Assembly (NCBI GenBank): GCA_007922225.1
Contig: ML679961.1
Coordinates: forward strand, 74,102,652 to 74,166,651
DNA from: Emydura subglobosa
Taxonomy: Eukaryota; Chordata; Testudines; Chelidae
Length of the DNA stretch: 64,000 nucleotides
Direction of reading: 5' to 3'
Positions 59,053-64,000 of this stretch are shown here, piece by piece (the first letter of the stretch is position 1; each line of letters begins with the position of its first letter). Position numbers and translations under genes: made by a program. The notes under the pieces are model-generated. The model saw nothing but the letters and a program-made list of their open reading frames with translations. It had not been told where the DNA came from and did not search any database.

Positions 59053-59889
59053 GAGAACAACTACCAACCAATGCAGCTTGCCAGGTTTCTACTCTTCCCT
59101 CTGTCTCACCATGCTATTTTCTGTTCCTGTTTTATATGGCTCAGCCGCCACCATGAGGCAGGACCTCCTAGATTAGCCTCAGGCTGTGCTCTGTCCCTTA
59201 AAAGGGTAGTACATTACACCCTCACTTCTCTACACAGGCATGTACATATTTGCCTCAGAAAACTGTTAAAAAGAGCAGTTGGTACTACTGAAAGTCAGAT
59301 ATAAGAGAACACAACTTTATTTTGCATAGCATCTGTCATACAAACTGTATTCCAAACTGGTTACAGAATTAAATAGTCTTTTACTTCTGTAGGATGTGAT
59401 TTTTTTTTTCAAAAGGGCCAAATGGGGTAAAGTACCTAAAGCTTGCTGAATTTCAATGGGATTTATACACCTAATTCCCTTAAGTTACTTTGAACTTTAA
59501 ATAAGATCTGTGGAAGAGAAGTTGCAGGCAACGTAGACAAGATGAACCAAATGCAGCCCAGAATATGTGGATGCATCTCCCTGGAAGTCTGACAGCAGGA
59601 GCTGTGGAGAAGAAGGGTCCCATGATAGAAATGAGAATAATCTGTGAACAGATAGAAAGAAGACTAGTACAATTTGGATAGCAAGTGTGTAGATAGAGAT
59701 AAGGAGCCAAATCCAGGCCACATCAGGATTACCCAATGTTCTTTTAATCCAAAGCTCTTGGTAACCTTACTCTGTGAGAGGGCGTGTCAGGAAATTGATC
59801 ATTGGAGACACAGCCATCTGGCAGAAAGAGGGACTAACATGAACCGTGTAACACAAGAATGCTCTCAATTAAAAGCTATACTTTACTTA
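59053..59889. other. no gene seen; weak foldback near 59409-59495
   Basis: Unclassified. The patch with GGTAAAGTACCTAAAGC, TTTCAATGGG and CACCTAATTCCCTTAAG resembles the foldback family but the arms are poorly conserved. Confidence 0.35.
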
Positions 59890-60452
59890 GTCTCAAGCAC
59901 TTACACATGTCTGCAACAAGTTAGTAAAACACCCTAACCCTCAATAATTACCCAAGTTTGGGGTGGCTCTTGAGTCGTACAGCTGCAGCCCTCTAATTAA
60001 CCCATCTTTCAGCTGCCGGTGGGGACCCCAAACTGTGTCCCAAGGAGAGATCCTCCGAGAGTCCAAACCTCTCACCCCTTATTTATCCTTGTTGGTAGAC
60101 AATGACACGTCCAAAAATTTGTTGGGCAAGGAGTTTCAAAAACTAATCAAGAGGTTTCCTCAGATAGCTAATTAGTCAGATGTTTGGTCAGAATCCACAT
60201 GCCTTAAGGCACTGACAGACATCTACCCAGGGGGTAAAATAGATAAGCTGCTTGCTTTTCTCCTGAAACACAGATCCTAGCACATCCACCAAAGACTTCA
60301 TTGGGAGAGGGAGGGGCGTGCAGAGTCAGATAAAGGTTGAGCAAAAGGCTCCCATCCCCGCCTGGATTAGTCATGCTAAGGCTGCAGTGGCCTGCAAAAA
60401 GGCGTACTGATTTTGGCTGCTGTTGGCAACAAGTTTGATCATCAGTATTACA
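59890..60452 (-). repeat. possible LTR, minus strand
   Basis: On the minus strand the block would start TGTAATACTGATG (60452) and contains a TATA-like GGATAAATAAGG (60089-60078). The composition differs from the flanks. The other end and a target duplication are not clear, so this is a weak call. Confidence 0.25.
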
Positions 60453-63339
60453 CAATCAGTAGTGGTCCCTGGCCCTTTTATTGGTCCATCAAAATCTCCC
60501 CATACAATCTGGATCAATGGCAGAAATTCTACTGACTTTAGTGAGACCATCTTTTTGGTTTAAGGACCTTAAGATAAGATGAGGCAAGTCCATGGAGGGT
60601 TTCAAAATCAAAGACAATTTAGAACTGAATAAGACAAATAGCTCAAAGCAGTAAGAGTGCAGGATTTGGAAACTTTTGAAAGTCTAAGGGACAAAAAGAT
60701 TTCAGTGGATGGTTTGAAAAGAAAATCAATGACTTTGATGTGCTTACATACTCATGTATTTGTATGATAAAGTGTGAAGAGTAAAAACATGAAAGAGTCA
60801 AAGACAAATCTATATTTTATTAATGAGGGTAAGGATTCAAAAGGCAACTAACGTGTGCATGAGTCTTTATAAAGTTTCAAAGATAATAAATATCTATATA
60901 GTGATGATGGTAGAGGTACTTGTGGTGTTTTCAGGAGACCATAATCTGGTATAGGTTTTTGGGTACAATTCTGCAGCTGTTCTGCATAAAGGTCTCCCAC
61001 CGATTTCAATGGGAGTTCTGCATGGGGAGAGTCTGCAAACTCTGTCTCCCTGTGTACATAGACTTTTTAATGTGGTGCAGTTTTCTTTAGGTTATTGCAT
61101 GTATTTTGGTGTAAAAAGGGGAAAGGATGAAGCATGATTGCATGGGACGTCACAGTGATTCATTAAATATGTTATGTCATGCTTATACTTGTGGAGAGCG
61201 AAGACAAGGAAACTTGGGGAGGAGGGAGGAAGTTCCAGGGACTGTCACAGAGTCACGAAAAGAGAGAGTTCCAGGGGCCTATTAAGTGGAAGTTCATAGG
61301 CAGAAAGAAAGCTCAGGACTTTAATTTAGAAAGAAGGTGATATAGTCAGACTGAGAGGCATCCTCTGTCGGGAACATCAGGAGAAAAATCAACCACAAAG
61401 CTTCAAATAATTTCAGACAAATGTACAAACCTGTTGATGCTTATCCTAACCAAACCTAACCACCCAGTAATGAAGTTTCCCCAGCATTAAGAAAAAGAGG
61501 ATTATTTTGACTAGGTCCATGCTCTTTCTTTCTTCTGCCCTCACTCCACAACACCATTTTCCTATACATGGACAGGTGGTGCTGTGAACAGATCATACCA
61601 CTATTTAAGGTCACAAAGCTCTGAATCTGTGGTGTTTTCATACCTATAATTTTTAAACCCTATTTTTTTTTTCTTGGAGGTGATTCACTTTCTAAAAAGT
61701 GCTTGTGTGTGGGTTATCGGTGGGACAAAAATTGAAGTCTACGACAGTCAGCTACCACCTGAACTAAAGGAGTAACTCTGCTAGCTGTTAGTAATAGCAT
61801 GTTCTTGCCTTTGAGCTAGCCATTAGAGAGAGACATGAACATATGCATTTGGCATATTACATGTAGCTAAAGGACAAAAACCTCTGTATTAAGGAAAGAA
61901 CCAACCCCTTTCCACACTCCAAAAAAGTAGTTTGACACTACTTTTGATGCCCTATATATTACATCTGTTCCTTATTATTTTATTTTATTTTATTTTATTA
62001 TAACTTTCTCCCTTCTCTGTCCCCTTTTGTCACAGTTCCTTCTATATAGAATGTGAAACTGAGCAGTGTTTGTTTTCTAGTTCATGACATAATCTTTAAA
62101 TACTGTACGGTGTAGTGGGCTCAAAATTAGTCAGTGATTTTACCCATCCCTAGTGAGAACCTTGCTCACTATGTATAGTTTTCTAAATATTATAGGTCAA
62201 ATTTGATTGGTAACAGATCTGAAATTTGCCATATTTTTTAAATTGCATCCCCAAAAAAAAAATCATGTCTGCAAATAAGATATGATGTGTTAAATTTATT
62301 CTTATCAGCAACTGGATTTTATTTAATCTCTCAAAGCAGTTACTACATTAAAATAGTTCTACTGATATTAAGATAATGTGGCACTGGGTTTCTTGGGGGA
62401 AAATATACAAATGTGCTCACACTCCTATTTGTGCCAAGTTTCCCCAGGCAATTAATGCTATTTTTTCTTATTTCCAAATAGTTATTTGACTCGTGATTAA
62501 TAGAGAATGTGAAAGCGAAGACCTCAGATACTAAGATGCTTAAAATGTGGGGACTGTGTCAAAATTCCTGTCCGGATCTGGATTTTTGTCACGAGCCCAT
62601 CACTAAAAAGACAGGGATGACTGTGAAAAATAATGGGGTTGATTGTTTGTTTTTCTACAAAGATTTTGCTGCATGTAGATTGTCATTTTATAGGGAGGTG
62701 GGAAGCTTGCCAATTCCAGACTCAGGATTTGAAACCAAAGAGAAAAAGGTGCTGGAAAGACCCATCAGAGGGGCACTATAGGAGTGTATTACAGAGGAAG
62801 GTCAGAGGGTGGAGAGGGGAGTGGGGCAAGAATGAAGAGACTGTGTGATGGCAGACCCTGTATCTGACTAATGGAGAAGGATATTAAAACTGAAATCTTT
62901 TAGCTAAGCATTTCATTTGTTTTTGCCAAATAGGAGAGACTATTGATTTGACTAGGTTTTGAGAGGTATTTCTAGCACCGAGCCCTAATAAAGCAAACTA
63001 CAAACCTCAGTCAGCCTGGGATACTTCCTCTTCAGACTGTACAGCAATGCAGTAAAAGCAGACATTAAAACAAGGAAGGGACAAACTTGAATTATCTTTC
63101 CCCTTTATAGTCCTGAAAAAAATAAAGGTGAAGTTATTGTCAGTCATGCCAAACATGCCATCTTTGCCATCGTTCTCTTTCCAGATGGCTGATCCACGAG
63201 ACAATCAAGTTTAAAGACCTATTCAGGTAAATATAATTGCAGGAGTTGCAGGACTTGTTTTTCTCTCTTATTTTTTTTTTAATTTACATGCGCTCATTAG
63301 TATGTGTGTACTTAATGCCAATGATAATGCCAGAAACAA
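60453..63339. other. no gene seen; (TTTTA)n near 61979-62000
   Basis: AT-rich and unclassified, with a pentanucleotide TTTTA run. Short open frames (to 90 codons) have no motif. The patch 60970-61035 (CCACCGATTTCAATGGGAGT) has the centre of the foldback family. Confidence 0.4.
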
Positions 63340-63973
63340 AACCTTAGAATCCAAGGTCAGAAGGGACCATTGTGCTCATCTAATCTGACTTTCTGTAAAA
63401 CACAAGCCATAAACTTCCCCAAAATAAGTCCTAGAGTAGAACTTAAAAAAAAAAAAAAAAAAAAAATCCCATTTTGATTTATAAATTGTCAGTGATGGAG
63501 AATCTACCATGATCTGTGGTAAATTGTTCCAATGGTTAATTACTCTCACTGTTAAAAATTTATACCTTATTTCCAGTCTGAATTTGTCTAGCTTCAACTT
63601 CCAGTCATTGGATCAAATTATACCCCTTCTCTGCTGGATTGAAGAGCCTATTATAAATATTTGTTCTCCATGTAGATGCTTATAGACTGTAATTTAACCT
63701 TCTCTTTTTTAAACTAAATACTTTGAGCTCTGTGTCGATCACTATATGGCATGTTTTTTAACCCTTAATCATACTCATGGCTCTTCTCTGAACTCTTTCC
63801 ATTATCACATCCTTCTTGAATTGTGGGCCTCTGAACTGGACACACTATTCCAACAGTAGTTGTACCAGTGTCAAATGCAGAGGTAAAATAACCTCTCTAC
63901 TCCTTCTCAAAATTCCCCTATTTATGCATCACAGGATCCCATTAGCTCTTTTGGCCACAGCATCACATTAGAG
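63340..63973 (-). mobile_element. CR1 LINE, antisense
   Basis: Antisense CR1: 'aaggtcagaagggaccattg', 'tgctcatctaatctgacttt', 'gttccaatggttaattactc', 'cttatagactgtaatttaac', 'ctcttctctgaactctttcc', 'tatttatgcatcacaggatc', 'ccattagctcttttggccac'. It has an A22 run at 63445-63466. The subfamily differs from the copy at 44340. Confidence 0.7.
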
Positions 63974-64000
63974 GAGGGGTCAGCAACCTTAACAAAGGGC
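63974..64000. mobile_element. start of a hAT-like element at window edge (tentative)
   Basis: CR1 text stops at ...CATCACATTAGAGG and AGGGGTCAGCAACC follows, resembling a hAT terminal repeat (CAGGGGTCGGCAACC type). Only 27 bp are visible. Confidence 0.35.

Noticed and set aside
62509..62781. 90-codon frame on plus
   Set aside because: No motif, no splice or promoter support; similar lengths occur by chance throughout the window.
1..64000. CRISPR arrays, bacterial operons, phage modules
   Set aside because: No regularly spaced direct repeats, no dense same-strand genes, no ribosome binding sites; repeat content is that of a vertebrate.
1..64000. Functional tRNA or other small RNA genes
   Set aside because: A/B-box-like words appear only in SINE relics; no complete cloverleaf was evident by eye.

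Overview
This is vertebrate nuclear DNA: AT-rich, poor in CpG, full of decayed transposable elements, and without any host protein-coding exon, tRNA, rRNA, CRISPR array or bacterial operon that I can support. The repeat mix points to a turtle or a close reptile relative. It holds many CR1 LINE pieces of the turtle/archosaur type, MIR/CORE-SINE and L2 relics, chromodomain (Sushi-type) Ty3/gypsy elements, non-chromodomain gypsy, a PIF/Harbinger transposon with its Myb-like partner gene, and hAT and Harbinger-like MITEs. The species assignment is inference from repeat families recalled from memory; no database search was possible.

Layout. 1-13 kb: mostly unclassified intergenic or intronic sequence with old repeats (a degenerate MITE near 0.5-0.9 kb, a GC-rich repeat-like island at 6.3-6.7 kb, MIR and CR1 tails near 8 kb, an L2-like LINE end at 8.75-9.06 kb, AT-rich dispersed repeats) and a striking 54-nt inverted-repeat pair at 12.23/13.1-13.2 kb. 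13-19 kb: SINE and CR1 fragments, a long LTR-like repeat (14.7-15.9 kb) and an L2-type 3' end (18.5-18.9 kb). 19.4-22.6 kb: a minus-strand Sushi-type gypsy element whose 3' LTR is split by another LTR-like insertion. 22.6-29.5 kb: little recognisable apart from an AT-rich repeat, a near-perfect 30-nt-arm hairpin at 26.2 kb and a puzzling open frame at 28.2-28.5 kb. 29.5-34.2 kb: a nearly full-length plus-strand Sushi-type element (gag zinc knuckle, RT, RNase H, integrase, chromodomain relic, 3' LTR). 34.3-34.5 kb: a probable solo LTR. 36.0-38.0 kb: the 3' half of a second kind of gypsy element, probably followed by its LTR, which carries a nested MITE.

40-54 kb is CR1-rich. A CR1 3' end lies at 40.6 kb. 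An antisense CR1 at 44.3-46.2 kb is internally duplicated and holds a duplicated MIR-containing patch and a solo LTR with a near-perfect 5-bp target duplication. Two sense CR1 copies (48.5-49.5 and 52.2-53.6 kb) each carry a different hAT element at the same CR1 position. 55.1-59.05 kb holds a foldback MITE followed 33 bp later by a PIF/Harbinger element with two convergent genes: a DDE transposase and an intron-containing Myb/SANT-like protein. The window closes with a CR1 antisense copy (63.34-63.97 kb) and what looks like the first bases of another hAT element.

The coding relics are transposon genes that once worked as units (gag/pol for the gypsy elements; transposase plus Myb-like DNA-binding partner for Harbinger). 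All carry stops, frameshifts or lost catalytic residues and look dead. I found no convincing undescribed functional system. The best leads are the shared hAT insertion site in two CR1 copies, the 12.2-13.2 kb inverted repeat, and the dispersed family of about 100-bp foldback repeats.
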